Origin: Nansenia antarctica
Lineage: Eukaryota; Chordata; Actinopteri; Argentiniformes; Microstomatidae
Length of the DNA: 64,000 nt
Direction: 5' to 3'
Assembly (NCBI GenBank): GCA_963989245.1
Contig: OZ022353.1
Coordinates: 30,627,638 to 30,691,637, forward strand
A program made the translations under genes and the position numbers. Positions 12,866 through 24,129 of this stretch are shown here, in pieces. How positions within the stretch are numbered: position 1 is the first letter of the stretch; every line of letters starts with the position of its first letter. The notes below the pieces were generated by a model. The model made no database searches, had not been told where the DNA came from, and saw only the letters and a list, made by a program, of their open reading frames with translations.

Positions 12866-13084
12866 CAACCTGAGGGGAAGATCCCATCCCTTATCGGTCC
12901 CACAGCGTGGCGACGACAGCTTGGTTGTAGAGGACATCAGGAGACTAACACATGAAAAAAAACTAAACAGAAAAGCGAAACGCTGTGTGAATAATTTAGG
13001 AGGGGGCAATGTTTAAAGAGACAGCTGCGTAATTATATAAATAGATAAAGCAGCAGAGCAGAAGGTGTAAGTATCGAACTCTCT

Positions 13085-13300
13085 CCCTCTCTCGCTCTGG
13101 CTGCCGCAGTGGCGCCCTGCCACGGGCCATCTGACCCAGACTCCTGGGGACGTCACGCCGACTTCGCCAAAGACACGACCCGCGGCAGACGACTTAAAAC
13201 AGGCACGCCGGCCGTGATGTCAGATTCGCCGCCATGGTTAACGGTCGTCGATGGTGCATCAGCGTACTAGCCGTTCTGAGGAACGTGGCTTCGCAAAGGG
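13085..13300 (+). promoter_or_regulatory. CpG-rich patch, possible upstream promoter or 5' UTR exon
   Basis: About twenty CpGs fall within roughly 200 bases, while the neighbouring DNA is CpG-poor. It contains a CRE-like GACGTCAC near 13149 and a Kozak-perfect GCCGCCATGG at 13231-13240. The ORF from that ATG runs straight into a CT-rich repeat, so I do not call it a protein. No TATA box or convincing donor was found. It lies 17 kb upstream of the kcnab2 N-terminal exon on the same strand, which needs an upstream 5' UTR exon. Confidence 0.3.
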
Positions 13301-13319
13301 AAGTGTGGGGGCAGAGGAG

Positions 13320-13700
13320 CACTGTGATAATTCTCCTCTCCTCCCTCCCTCCCTCTCTCCTCACCTTCACTCCTTCCCCCTACCCTCCTCTCCTCTCCCC
13401 ACCGCTCCTCCCTCCCTCTCCCTCCTACCCTCCTCTCCTCTCCCCACCTCTCCTTCCTCCCTCTCTCCTCACCTCTTCCTCTTCTCCCCTACCTTCCTCT
13501 CCTCCCCCCACCTCTCACCCTCTCTCTCCTCACCTCTCCCTCTCCTCTCCCCACCGCTCCTTCCTCCCTCTCTCCTCACCTCTACGCCAATCTCCCTCCA
13601 TTCTTTTCTTCTCTCTTCTCCTCCCCCTGTTCTCTCACCTCTCCCCCCTCTACCGCGCCTCTCTCTCCTCTCACTCTCCTCTCCTCTATTCCAATCCCCG
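13320..13700. repeat. CT-rich imperfect tandem repeats
   Basis: Units of the CTCCTCTCCCCACCTCTCC type. The tandem-duplication breakpoint falls within this CT-rich DNA. Confidence 0.85.
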
Positions 13701-14387
13701 TCCCCGTCCAGGTTGATGTATGAAGGCCTGAGGCTGCTCTTATATAAGGTAGCATTGGCAGCAGCATTGTGTGACAGGTCTATTCCCAGGCTCTGTGCCC
13801 TGCAGCCCCAGGTGACACTCGCTCCGCCTGCCCAGCGCCCTGGCTCTTCCTGGCTCCCCTGCCCAGCCCTGGCTCCCCTACCCCCCCCCTCTCCCTGGCT
13901 CCCCTGCCCAGCCCTGGCACCACTGTCCCCCCTTTCCCTGGCACCCCTGCCCCCCCCCCCTCTCCCTGGCTCTGAAGGCCCTCGTTTGGAGCTAAAAAAA
14001 ACCCACCCCATTCTCTGGATGACATCATCATCATGTGCCTAGGTTACAGTCATCAGTGTTCCGTTTCATTAGTCGTTGTGGCGCATGGGCGTGGCCTCTG
14101 GTTGGAGTGACAGGGGGGTCATGTGATGGGGTCTGAGGGGTCTGACAGGCAGAGGTTTATAAAGCCTCGTCCCATTCATCAGAAGACGTGTTGTCCCTCT
14201 TCAGTAGGAGCTCAGGCTCCCTCTGGGCCTGTTCTGAATTAGAGTTATTGATCTCCTGCCGCTGCGCCATATCTGTGTGACGAGGAGATTTTTATATCAC
14301 CTCTGTGCCTTTTTGCTCACCTTTGCAGAAACTAATATCTGCCGTGTCCTCTGCCATCTCTATCCCTACTCAGCTATCTAGCTAGCC

Positions 14388-14429
<42 letters not shown>

Positions 14430-14469
14430 TGTGTACGTGTGTGTGTGTGTGCGTGTGTGTGTGTGTGTA

Positions 14470-15680
14470 CTAGGGGTGCAACGGTTCAGTTGGTCCACGG
14501 TTCGGTATGAACCTCGGTTTTTGGGTCACGGTTTCGTTTCGGTACGTGTTTTTGTGCGTAAGGAGAAAAAAATGTCTACCATTTATTTACAAACTGTTAC
14601 TTTACTTTATTTTGCTTATACTTATGGAACTTTAACATTTAGACACATTCCAGAATATGACTGGTATATTGTATAATATAAACAAATATAAATATATATA
14701 AACAAAAAATAACAAAAACACTTTCAAATGTGACACCAGCCAGTGTTTTGATAAACCAGTAGGCTACTTACTGAAACTACAGATTGTAAGCTTTCAAATG
14801 ACATGTCATACATTGAAATCCGAAAAAAGATGACGAAGTTAGAGTCATTTGAATGTTGTTGGACCTCAGGCACATATGGGGTTAAACTCTCTGTCATGAA
14901 ACCGGAAGCAAACGCTGCTAACAGCTAGCGGCTAACAAAGCACAGCGCTACGAATGTCTAAACTGTATTTTAATAACATCACAACATGGTGATAGAACAT
15001 CAACATGCTAAAAACACATAACTACACATAATTAGATGATCACACAGTCCTTGCTTTTGAACACGTCCTAAAACTAAAGTATATTTACAAGCCATGTAAA
15101 CCGATAGCCGATTACCGATAGCCTCCGGACAACAATAACAATGAATCCATTCCACAAAGTATACATATTAAGAGAGCTATTTATAGCGGTTTCACGCATG
15201 CGAGTGGTTTACGGTTTCATCAACTGCAGTCTCAAATGTGCCTCTTAGGCTTGATGACTGGTATAGGAAAGATAGAAATTAAAGTAAAAATGCACTTTAG
15301 CTATGAGAGCTGTACCAGCTGTAGCCATTGTGCGCATATTATGCGCTTATACAACATGCGTGAAACATTTCTGTGACACGCGTTTCTGTTCACTGTTTTC
15401 ATTCCCTCAGCACTGTATTCAATACCAAAACCAGAATTAATGACACCACAACGCAGATTTGTAGCAATCCGGGGCTTCCTCAAACTGTTTCCATGTTCTC
15501 AACTCCACTCGCCATGAACAAACATTTGAGCAAGAAGCAACTGTGTTCCAGACCAACTCCACCTCCGACTTTGAATGAAACACAGGATAAACCGAAAACC
15601 GCCACGGTTCACTGGTGTATTGAACCGTGGAAGGCGAACCGTACCGTCCGTTAAAAAAACGAGAACCGTTGCACCCCTAG
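14470..15680. mobile_element. Non-autonomous hAT element, about 1.2 kb (copy 1)
   Basis: Perfect inverted ends CTAGGGGTGCAACGG and CCGTTGCACCCCTAG, with subterminal CGGTTCGGTATGAACC and GAACCGTACCGT motifs. It inserted into a GT repeat, so the TSD is ambiguous. No transposase domain is seen in its ORFs. Confidence 0.88.
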
Positions 15681-15819
15681 TGTGTATGTGCGTGTACGTG
15701 TGTGTACGTGTGTGTACGTACTATCTAATGTGTATGAGAGGTAGTATGATATCGGCGCTAGCAATGCTCACTCTGCAACATTGGAATAATAATCGGTCTA
15801 ATAGTCAAGAGCAGGTTAA

Positions 15820-15885
15820 AATCAGGGGTGATGGGGCTCATTGTGATGCGTGGGACGGAGTGAGGAACGGTATCAAGCACACACA
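15820..15885. mobile_element. palA MITE half copy
   Basis: GGGGCTCATTGTGATGCGTG through GAACGGTATCAAGCAC is the inner left arm of palA. It is duplicated at 18463-18528. Confidence 0.6.
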
Positions 15886-15974
15886 GGTGGGGTGTGACGC
15901 CCAGAGCAGTCTGTCTCCATGGGAGCGCGGAGGCCATACAGCCCTGGGCGGGATGACGAGGTGGAGCACCTCAC

Positions 15975-16055
15975 AGCAAGGTTAGTCCAACAACACCTGG
16001 CAGAGGTTTAGAACAGCCTTTGAGCGTTCTGTGATGTTGTTGGACTAACCTTGCT
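15975..16055. repeat. 21-bp perfect inverted repeat (hairpin), duplicated at 18618-18698
   Basis: AGCAAGGTTAGTCCAACAAC plus A at 15975-15995 pairs with its exact inverse at 16035-16055 across a 39-base loop. Both the sequence and its loop are repeated in the second duplication copy. Confidence 0.92.
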
Positions 16056-16108
16056 CCTAACCTGGCTCCACCACTACCACCACCACCTCTCTCTCCTCTC
16101 TCCTCTCT

Positions 16109-17036
16109 CCTCTCTCCTCACCTCTTCCTCTTCTCCCCTACCTTCCTCTCCTCCCCCCACCTCTCACCCTCTCTCTCCTCACCTCTCCCTCTCCTCTCCC
16201 CACCGCTCCTTCCTCCCTCTCTCCTCACCTCTACGCCAATCTCCCTCCATTCTTTTCTTCTCTCTTCTCCTCCCCCTGTTCTCTCACCTCTCCCCCCTCT
16301 ACCGCGCCTCTCTCTCCTCTCACTCTCCTCTCCTCTATTCCAATCCCCGTCCCCGTCCAGGTTGATGTATGAAGGCCTGAGGCTGCTCTTATATAAGGTA
16401 GCATTGGCAGCAGCATTGTGTGACAGGTCTATTCCCAGGCTCTGTGCCCTGCAGCCCCAGGTGACACTCGCTCCGCCTGCCCAGCGCCCTGGCTCTTCCT
16501 GGCTCCCCTGCCCAGCCCTGGCTCCCCTACCCCCCCCCTCTCCCTGGCTCCCCTGCCCAGCCCTGGCACCACTGTCCCCCCTTTCCCTGGCACCCCTGCC
16601 CCCCCCCCCTCTCCCTGGCTCTGAAGGCCCTCGTTTGGAGCTAAAAAAAACCCACCCCATTCTCTGGATGACATCATCATCATGTGCCTAGGTTACAGTC
16701 ATCAGTGTTCCGTTTCATTAGTCGTTGTGGCGCATGGGCGTGGCCTCTGGTTGGAGTGACAGGGGGGTCATGTGATGGGGTCTGAGGGGTCTGACAGGCA
16801 GAGGTTTATAAAGCCTCGTCCCATTCATCAGAAGACGTGTTGTCCCTCTTCAGTAGGAGCTCAGGCTCCCTCTGGGCCTGTTCTGAATTAGAGTTATTGA
16901 TCTCCTGCCGCTGCGCCATATCTGTGTGACGAGGAGATTTTTATATCACCTCTGTGCCTTTTTGCTCACCTTTGCAGAAACTAATATCTGCCGTGTCCTC
17001 TGCCATCTCTATCCCTACTCAGCTATCTAGCTAGCC

Positions 17037-17072
<36 letters not shown>

Positions 17073-18760
17073 TGTGTACGTGTGTGTGTGTGTGCGTGTG
17101 TGTGTGTGTGTACTAGGGGTGCAACGGTTCAGTTGGTCCACGGTTCGGTATGAACCTCGGTTTTTGGGTCACGGTTTCGTTTCGGTACGTGTTTTTGTGC
17201 GTAAGGAGAAAAAAATGTCTACCATTTATTTACAAACTGTTACTTTACTTTATTTTGCTTATACTTATGGAACTTTAACATTTAGACACATTCCAGAATA
17301 TGACTGGTATATTGTATAATATAAACAAATATAAATATATATAAACAAAAAATAACAAAAACACTTTCAAATGTGACACCAGCCAGTGTTTTGATAAACC
17401 AGTAGGCTACTTACTGAAACTACAGATTGTAAGCTTTCAAATGACATGTCATACATTGAAATCCGAAAAAAGATGACGAAGTTAGAGTCATTTGAATGTT
17501 GTTGGACCTCAGGCACATATGGGGTTAAACTCTCTGTCATGAAACCGGAAGCAAACGCTGCTAACAGCTAGCGGCTAACAAAGCACAGCGCTACGAATGT
17601 CTAAACTGTATTTTAATAACATCACAACATGGTGATAGAACATCAACATGCTAAAAACACATAACTACACATAATTAGATGATCACACAGTCCTTGCTTT
17701 TGAACACGTCCTAAAACTAAAGTATATTTACAAGCCATGTAAACCGATAGCCGATTACCGATAGCCTCCGGACAACAATAACAATGAATCCATTCCACAA
17801 AGTATACATATTAAGAGAGCTATTTATAGCGGTTTCACGCATGCGAGTGGTTTACGGTTTCATCAACTGCAGTCTCAAATGTGCCTCTTAGGCTTGATGA
17901 CTGGTATAGGAAAGATAGAAATTAAAGTAAAAATGCACTTTAGCTATGAGAGCTGTACCAGCTGTAGCCATTGTGCGCATATTATGCGCTTATACAACAT
18001 GCGTGAAACATTTCTGTGACACGCGTTTCTGTTCACTGTTTTCATTCCCTCAGCACTGTATTCAATACCAAAACCAGAATTAATGACACCACAACGCAGA
18101 TTTGTAGCAATCCGGGGCTTCCTCAAACTGTTTCCATGTTCTCAACTCCACTCGCCATGAACAAACATTTGAGCAAGAAGCAACTGTGTTCCAGACCAAC
18201 TCCACCTCCGACTTTGAATGAAACACAGGATAAACCGAAAACCGCCACGGTTCACTGGTGTATTGAACCGTGGAAGGCGAACCGTACCGTCCGTTAAAAA
18301 AACGAGAACCGTTGCACCCCTAGTGTGTATGTGCGTGTACGTGTGTGTACGTGTGTGTACGTACTATCTAATGTGTATGAGAGGTAGTATGATATCGGCG
18401 CTAGCAATGCTCACTCTGCAACATTGGAATAATAATCGGTCTAATAGTCAAGAGCAGGTTAAAATCAGGGGTGATGGGGCTCATTGTGATGCGTGGGACG
18501 GAGTGAGGAACGGTATCAAGCACACACAGGTGGGGTGTGACGCCCAGAGCAGTCTGTCTCCATGGGAGCGCGGAGGCCATACAGCCCTGGGCGGGATGAC
18601 GAGGTGGAGCACCTCACAGCAAGGTTAGTCCAACAACACCTGGCAGAGGTTTAGAACAGCCTTTGAGCGTTCTGTGATGTTGTTGGACTAACCTTGCTCC
18701 TAACCTGGCTCCACCACTACCACCACCACCTCTCTCTCCTCTCTCCTCTCTCCTCTCTCC
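16109..18760. repeat. Tandem duplication, copy 2 (about 2650 bp)
   Basis: Second copy of 13460-16108, at an offset of 2649 before and 2643 after the GT microsatellite. The contents are the same: CT block, GT repeat, hAT element, half palA copy and hairpin. Past 18760 the sequence diverges (CCCACTGTTCCG instead of CTCACCTC). Confidence 0.95.
17113..18323. mobile_element. Non-autonomous hAT element, about 1.2 kb (copy 2, by tandem duplication)
   Basis: Same element and same insertion point as 14470-15680; it arose by segmental duplication, not by a second insertion. Confidence 0.88.
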
Positions 18761-19075
18761 CACTGTTCCGCTCTCCCTCTCTCCGAGGTTGGATACTGCT
18801 CCAATAATGTGCCAAGTGAGAGGGTGTAAGACAGGGTGTACTTCCTGATATCGTACCGATCTCTCTCTCTTGATCTCTCTAAGGTTAGGGTTACAGCTCC
18901 AATACACAAAGTATTATACACTTACCCGCCACTTCATTAGGTACACCTTGCTAGTACCGGGTTGGATCCTCTTTACCTTCAGAACTTCCTTAATTCTTCG
19001 TGGCATAGATTCACAAGGTGCTGGAAACATTCCTCCGAGATGTTGGCACCTGCTGCAGATTTGTCGGCTGTACAA

Positions 19076-19261
19076 CAGTGTTAATTTCGTTAACGAAAAT
19101 GTTACTAACGGTTCTACTAACTAAATTGTTTGTGGTGGACTAACAGACATTCACATTTTTGATGAATTATCTTTTCGAGTGCAGTGCATTCTTGGTTGTG
19201 GCCTGGTCTATCCATCCTCCGCGCACTCATTCATGCAAGAAGTGCGCCAAAATGAACACTG
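19076..19261. mobile_element. Short hAT-type MITE inside the Tc1 relic
   Basis: Ends CAGTGTT and AACACTG, with flanks CTGTACAA (19068-19075) and CTGCACAA (19262-19269) matching at seven of eight bases. It interrupts otherwise continuous Tc1 sequence. Confidence 0.7.
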
Positions 19262-19314
19262 CTGCACAACCATGATGCGAATCCCCCGTTCCACCACATC
19301 CCAATGCTCTATTG

Positions 19315-21477
19315 CAGTCATGTCAAAGTCAAATACACAGGGGGCCAAAATAAAAAAAAATGGTACAAGTGGAGGGCCGGGCTGGTTCAATGTTTATTAA
19401 AACTCGCAATTATTGCACATATTGAACCAATACCAATAACACAGCCTATATTGCACTTAACATTAATCATTAATCATTAAATTAAGTAAAACATAAATAA
19501 ATTCAGTTGCAATATTTTCTCAAGGCTCTTTCAGTAATACATTGAAAACGTTTTCTATTATTTTAGGTAAACAGCAAAATGTTATTTTCATTCAAAGCTC
19601 AATGGCAAGATAAATGCAAAAATGTGCATTAAAAACAAATCAGTGTGCTGCTCTGATCCTCACCAATGACTGTCTTTTATAATAAAATTAGAAAAGTTAG
19701 TGCAAACTTGCAAAAGTGCAAAACAGTTTCTTAGGCAACATTTCCCTGGGTCCATTCAACTGGAGAAACAAATTATAATTCCCTTCAAAGAAATATCAAG
19801 TCCAAGTCCTTTCTGCTCACTTGTCTGAGGCTGAGCAACGTGGCCCGTTTCGTATACCAGTTTAACTGTGATGGAAATGACCGACATAGAATAGAGTCAG
19901 TTGGTTATCGGCAGACTACAATAATAATGATTTTATTTACTGTAGTCTACATTCAATAGACTTCTATTGATACTTGGTGTCTCATCTTGAGTACAAGTTC
20001 ATTAATGTTTGGGGTCAGGCTCTGAGCTGAGGAAATCCTCAGGATTGAGTTCAGGTGTTCATCACTAAGACGACTCCTATGTGATGTTTTGTTTAGTTTC
20101 ATCAACGAAAACAGTTGTTCACACAGGTATGTGCTGCCAAACATAGACAGCGTGCGAGCAACTTGGGTAGGGCTGCAACGATTAGTCGAGTAGTCACGAC
20201 TAATCGATTACGAAAATTCGTCGACGTGAAATGTTGTTGTCGACTAATCGCATAAAAAGATATATTTTTAAAAAACGTTTTTTTTTTTTTTTTTTTTTAC
20301 GGGAGCCATGCAAGAATCAGCTGGGTAAGTTTTAGCTAACGTTGTTAGCCAACTGGCTAACGTTATATTGTTAGGGTCGTAATGTTTATGTTAGCTTTAC
20401 TGTTACATGTTGGAAAACAACGTCTCATGGACAGGGCTGTACATGCTATGAGCGTTTGTGCTATTAATTTATTTGCCCTGTGGCACGCATGTGACAGACA
20501 GAGGCGCTTGTATGTAACGTTACGTAGCAGGGGTTTTCCATGTTGAAGCCAGGAGAACGCGAGATGAAATGAAGTGAGGGGTGGTCGCTATTAAAATACC
20601 AGGTAGTCATGGTGGATGATCATGAATGATGCTTGATAAGTGAATGCTATTTCAATTATGTTGAGTCCACCAGCGAGCTGTCTGTAAGATAAACAGCGCC
20701 AAGCGTAGCCTACTAACGTGAGCTGTCTGTAGTCTAGCCAGCAATGCTAGCTAGCCAATCAACTAGCTCTGTGAGCAGCTGTAGCTTGGCGTAACGTTAG
20801 GTTAGATAGCTAGTTAAGCCGGATTTATGCTTCTGCGTCGCCATTTACGCGCAGCGAAAAGCCACACGACTAATCGCGACTAATCGAAAAAATAATCGAC
20901 AGATTAGTCGACTACCAAAATAATCGTTAGTTGCAGCCCTAAACTTGGGTGCGCAGCTCAGGCATTGTGTCGGGGATGAAACGAGCAAACTCAGCAGCGC
21001 CACGGACTCATATTTTGCCTTCAGTGTGTCATTACACTGGAGCTCAATCAGCGCCATTTGGAGATTTGCTGGTGCACTTTCCACGTCAACTGCAAATGGA
21101 TTGCTGAGCAGTTGAAGCCTGCTTTTTTGGGCTTCAAAGTCGGAAAATCTCCGCCTGAATTCGGCAGCAAGTATGCCGAGTTTGTCAGCTTGTCAGCAAA
21201 CTGTGTACTCGGGAATTGACGGCGATGTTTTGGCCTCCACTGTGACTGTGCTGCTGCTGCTCATGACTAGTACTGAAGTGAAGGGAAGACGCGGGATCGC
21301 GCTCGCTCGCGGGCACTCGGTACGCGCCAATGCATCTTGGGACTTGTAGTATTATGGTGCTGCGGTCACATAATACTGCGGGCCGGTTTAAATAGTAATT
21401 AAATATCATCCCGCGGGCGAGAGAGAACTCATTCACGGGCCTGATCTGGCCCGCGGGCCTTGACTTTGACACATGTG
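19315..21477 (-). mobile_element. hAT transposon with decayed GTF2IRD2-like transposase
   Basis: Inserted in the Tc1 relic with a perfect 8-bp TSD CTCTATTG (19307-19314 and 21478-21485). Ends share GTCAAAGTCAA in inverse. On the minus strand the C-terminal transposase region is readable: ESAPANLQMALIELQCND (from 21084) then, beyond an insertion, STYLCEQLFSLMKLNKT (20137 downward), the hAT dimerisation region found in the domesticated vertebrate protein GTF2IRD2. It is split by the element at 20168-20941. Confidence 0.9.
20168..20941. mobile_element. Non-autonomous hAT element, 774 bp, inside the hAT transposase
   Basis: Ends TAGGGCTGCAACGATTAGTC and the inverse, extended by subterminal ACTAATCG motifs. 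The 8-bp TSD AACTTGGG is perfect at 20160-20167 and 20942-20949. A T-run lies at 20279-20298. Removing it would rejoin the transposase frame. Confidence 0.93.
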
Positions 21478-21589
21478 CTCTATTGGATTGAGAGCTGGTG
21501 ACTGTGGAGGCCATTTGAGTACAGTGAACTCATTGTCATGTTCAAGAAACCAGTTTGAGATGATGTGAGCTTTGTGACATGGGGCGATG

Positions 21590-22126
21590 TATACCTCAAG
21601 CCTCTGTTGCCTATACTCTAGGTCTACTACACTCAATGGAACTGGTTCTTAGCATATACCAATAAGGATAATTTCTGTTTTCTGTGTGGTATGTTAGTGC
21701 TTTGTACAACTTAAAGCAGCCTAAATTCCAACAGTTGCCTTGAGCTATAGCCTAATTCACAATTCAATATTAAGGATCGTGCAAACGTATGTTGTTCTGT
21801 GATTTTGTTGTGAGTTGCTTTGGATAAAGGCGTCTGCTAAAATTAATGCTGTAAATGTTTGTACAGGATGACTATTTAGTCTTATCTTAATAGCTGCAGC
21901 TGTCCTGAAATGTACTCTAATGTCTCCTGACAGCAGAGCTCATACAGTGGACGTGCTTTTACTTCCAATCGGGGAGTAGAGGATTGGTGTTAGCAGTGTG
22001 CTGTATAAATAAGCTACTTATGCAAATTATTTTGATGAGTTTTTTTCTGTAGGCAGCTCTGACCTGTGCTGCTGCTGTAAATCAAGGGCTCTCTGCAACC
22101 ATTTTCACAGCCCTCTCTGTGTAGCA
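21590..22126. other. Unique DNA with one SINE/LINE tail
   Basis: A TTGCTTTGGATAAAGGCGTC tail lies at about 21815-21840, the only recognisable piece. No gene. Confidence 0.5.
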
Positions 22127-22265
22127 CAGTGGAGACTGGTGGAGGTAGAAAACTGAGTTTTGGAATGGAATGGACCGAGGAATTGATGACACATGTTTGA
22201 TACCATTCCTCATTCCGTTCCATGCATTACAATCCTCTGATTTCTACCTCCACGAGTCTCCTCTG
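22127..22265. mobile_element. palA MITE
   Basis: Starts CAGTGGAGACTGGTGGAGG and ends GAGTCTCCTCTG. Flanks GTGTAGCA (22119-22126) and ATGTAGCA (22266-22273) match at seven of eight bases. The centre TGTTTGATACCATTCC pairs with the left arm. Confidence 0.85.
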
Positions 22266-22493
22266 ATGTAGCAGCACAGCCTGCCTGTCTGCTGATGAGA
22301 AGCTTGGTGATGGTGTCCTGTCATGACAAGGACCAGCTTTACATGACTTTGATCCCAACATGAATGTCATGGAAGTAGCTCAGCTAGTCGTTTGGTTCTT
22401 CCCCTCCAAACCTTCCTGGGATGGATCCTTATGGAGATATCTGTTCAGTAAGTCAAATGGATGTCATTGCAGTTGCCTCTCTTAATAGAGTGG

Positions 22494-22750
22494 CCTCTGT
22501 TCACTATCCAGCCCTCTGCTTGAGTTAGCCTCTCCTGGAAGAATAGAGAAGCATTTCTGTTCACTATCCAGCCCTCTGCTTGAGTTAGCCTCTCCTGGAA
22601 GAATAGAGAAGCCTTTCTGTTCACTATCCAGCCCTCTGCTTGAGTTAGCCTCTCCTGGAAGAATAGAGAAGCCTTTCTGTTCACTATCCAGCCCTCTGCT
22701 TGAGTTAGCCTCTCCTGGAAGAATAGAGAAGCCTTTCTGTTCACTGTTCA
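22494..22750. repeat. 60-bp tandem repeat, four copies
   Basis: TTCACTATCCAGCCCTCTGC starts at 22499, 22559, 22619 and 22679 with at most one base change between units. The minus-strand ORFs over it are artefacts of the exact 60-bp (20-codon) period. Confidence 0.97.
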
Positions 22751-22844
22751 AGGAAGACATCTCCCTGGCAGTCACTGTGTGTTAGTCGCTCTCCCTCTGC
22801 CTGGGCCACCTGTTAGCATCCATGTGTGACGATAGCCTACCTGC

Positions 22845-23039
22845 TACTGCTTCTAGTGCTACTATTGATACCGCTACCGCTACTGCTGTTACTGTTACTG
22901 CTACTACTGCTGTTACTGTTACTGCTACTACTACTACTACTGTGACTATTGTTACTGCTGCTGCTACTACTACTACTACTGCTGCTACTACTACTACTAC
23001 TACTACTACTGCTACTACTACTGCTGCTGCTGCTACTTG

Positions 23040-23137
<98 letters not shown>

Positions 23138-23145
23138 GCTGCTTT
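22845..23145. repeat. ACT/GCT trinucleotide repeat
   Basis: A mixed (ACT)(GCT)(GTT) region at 22850-23035 is followed by about 95 bases of pure (CTA)n. The poly-Thr, Leu, Tyr and Val ORFs are not genes. Confidence 0.97.
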
Positions 23146-23239
23146 TGCTGTACTCTGCCTGCTCACATGAGCCCTGTCTCAAGAGGGATAGGTTAGGCTA
23201 GCATTCAGGCTAGGAGTGGGTGGATGTTGAAAACCTATG

Positions 23240-23932
23240 GGGCCCTATTATGCACTTCTTAACTTGCCGTATTAAGTCTTAATTAAGACGCACCGCCAGG
23301 TTAAGACCTACCCCCACCCTTATTATGCGCTTCATACGCGCTACTGCTATTATGCAGGTGTCGATAGGCGCCCACACATAAGACGTAAAACTCCCGTGCA
23401 TATATTGCTCATTGTGGGAGTGTTCATATGTTAATGAAGTGCACTAGGCGCCCCTGCTATTATGCGATCTGACTTTGCTCCTATCGCTAATAAGTGGTTT
23501 GAAAAGTTCTTAAGTTTAGACTTCATGCACGTTTTGAAACACGAGCGCGCCTCCGCGGTTTGCGCATGCATGTGGGCACACATGAACACGCACGTGGCTC
23601 CACGGCAAGACGTCAATTACGGTCACAGTATAAATGCTTTATTTCAGAAGGGAGAGGCAGAGAAGCGCGCTGACCTCCTTCTCAGGACTTCCATAATAGC
23701 ATAGCGCTAATGACTCAACGCAGCCGGTTCTTAAAGGGAATGGCACCTGGCACGCTGATTGGGTTGATTGAGAAGACGCCCAAAACACACCCATGACAAA
23801 TTTCTTTGCTTAGCGCCGGGTTTTAGGCGCCCACTACAGCACGCATAATAGCAAAGTGGCCTTGACCACGCCTCCACGTCTTAAGTTTAGATCTACCGCC
23901 TCGTCTTATTGATGAAGTGTGTAATAGGGCCC
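23240..23932. mobile_element. TIR element with GGGCCCTATTATGCACTTC ends, 693 bp
   Basis: The left end GGGCCCTATTATGCACTTC and right end GAAGTGTGTAATAGGGCCC are inverse with one or two mismatches. ATG flanks both sides (23237-23239 and 23933-23935), a possible 3-bp TSD. Subterminal TTAAGTCTTAATTAAGAC and inner GCTATTATGC motifs repeat. A 3-bp TSD would fit the PIF/Harbinger superfamily, but that is an inference. No transposase. Confidence 0.8.
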
Positions 23933-23954
23933 ATGGTGTGTGTGTGTGTGTGAG

Positions 23955-24036
23955 TGTGATGCCATTCCTCATTCTGTCCCATGCATTACCGTCAATGAGC
24001 CCGTCCTCCGATTTCTACCTCTACTAGCCTCCCCTG
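23955..24036. mobile_element. palA MITE half copy
   Basis: Right arm only: CCATTCCTCATTCTGTCCC to ACTAGCCTCCCCTG. It begins beside the GT tract following the 23240-23932 element. Confidence 0.75.
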
Positions 24037-24129
24037 ATAGTGAAAATACCCTCTGGGACTCAACTTTGCATTGTGTTGGGCGGAGATGACGACACAGTCG
24101 TTTAAATGCACTGTACAGTAAGACTACAC

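Larger units (their letters stand above)
13460..16108. repeat. Tandem duplication, copy 1 (2649 bp)
   Basis: Copy 1 matches 16109-18760 almost base for base; corresponding ORFs in several frames translate identically. The only difference I found is six extra bases of GT repeat near 14395 in this copy. The junction lies in CTCTCTCC repeats, suggesting unequal exchange or replication slippage between CT tracts. It carries a 1.2-kb hAT and a 21-bp hairpin. TATA-like TTATATAAG (13739) and TTTATAAAG (14156) motifs occur in it, with no gene attached. Confidence 0.95.
18920..21585 (-). pseudogene. Tc1-type transposase relic interrupted by hAT insertions
   Basis: The two outer parts, read on the minus strand, form one Tc1-like transposase C-terminus: 21636-21478 gives NWFLEHDNEFTVLKWPPQSP then ALNPIEH, and 19314-18920 continues with HWDVVERGIRIMV and further. 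The DDE-type LNPIEH box is visible. Insertions occupy 19076-19261 and 19315-21477. The right end is truncated near 21585 and frames are broken. Confidence 0.85.

Noticed and set aside
13251..14042. 263-codon ORF in the CT-rich block, beginning near a perfect Kozak ATG
   Set aside because: Low-complexity Ser/Pro/Leu translation of CT repeats; identical segments recur in the tandem duplicate without the ATG.
22837..23196. Poly-Thr, poly-Tyr and poly-Val ORFs
   Set aside because: ACT/GCT trinucleotide repeat.
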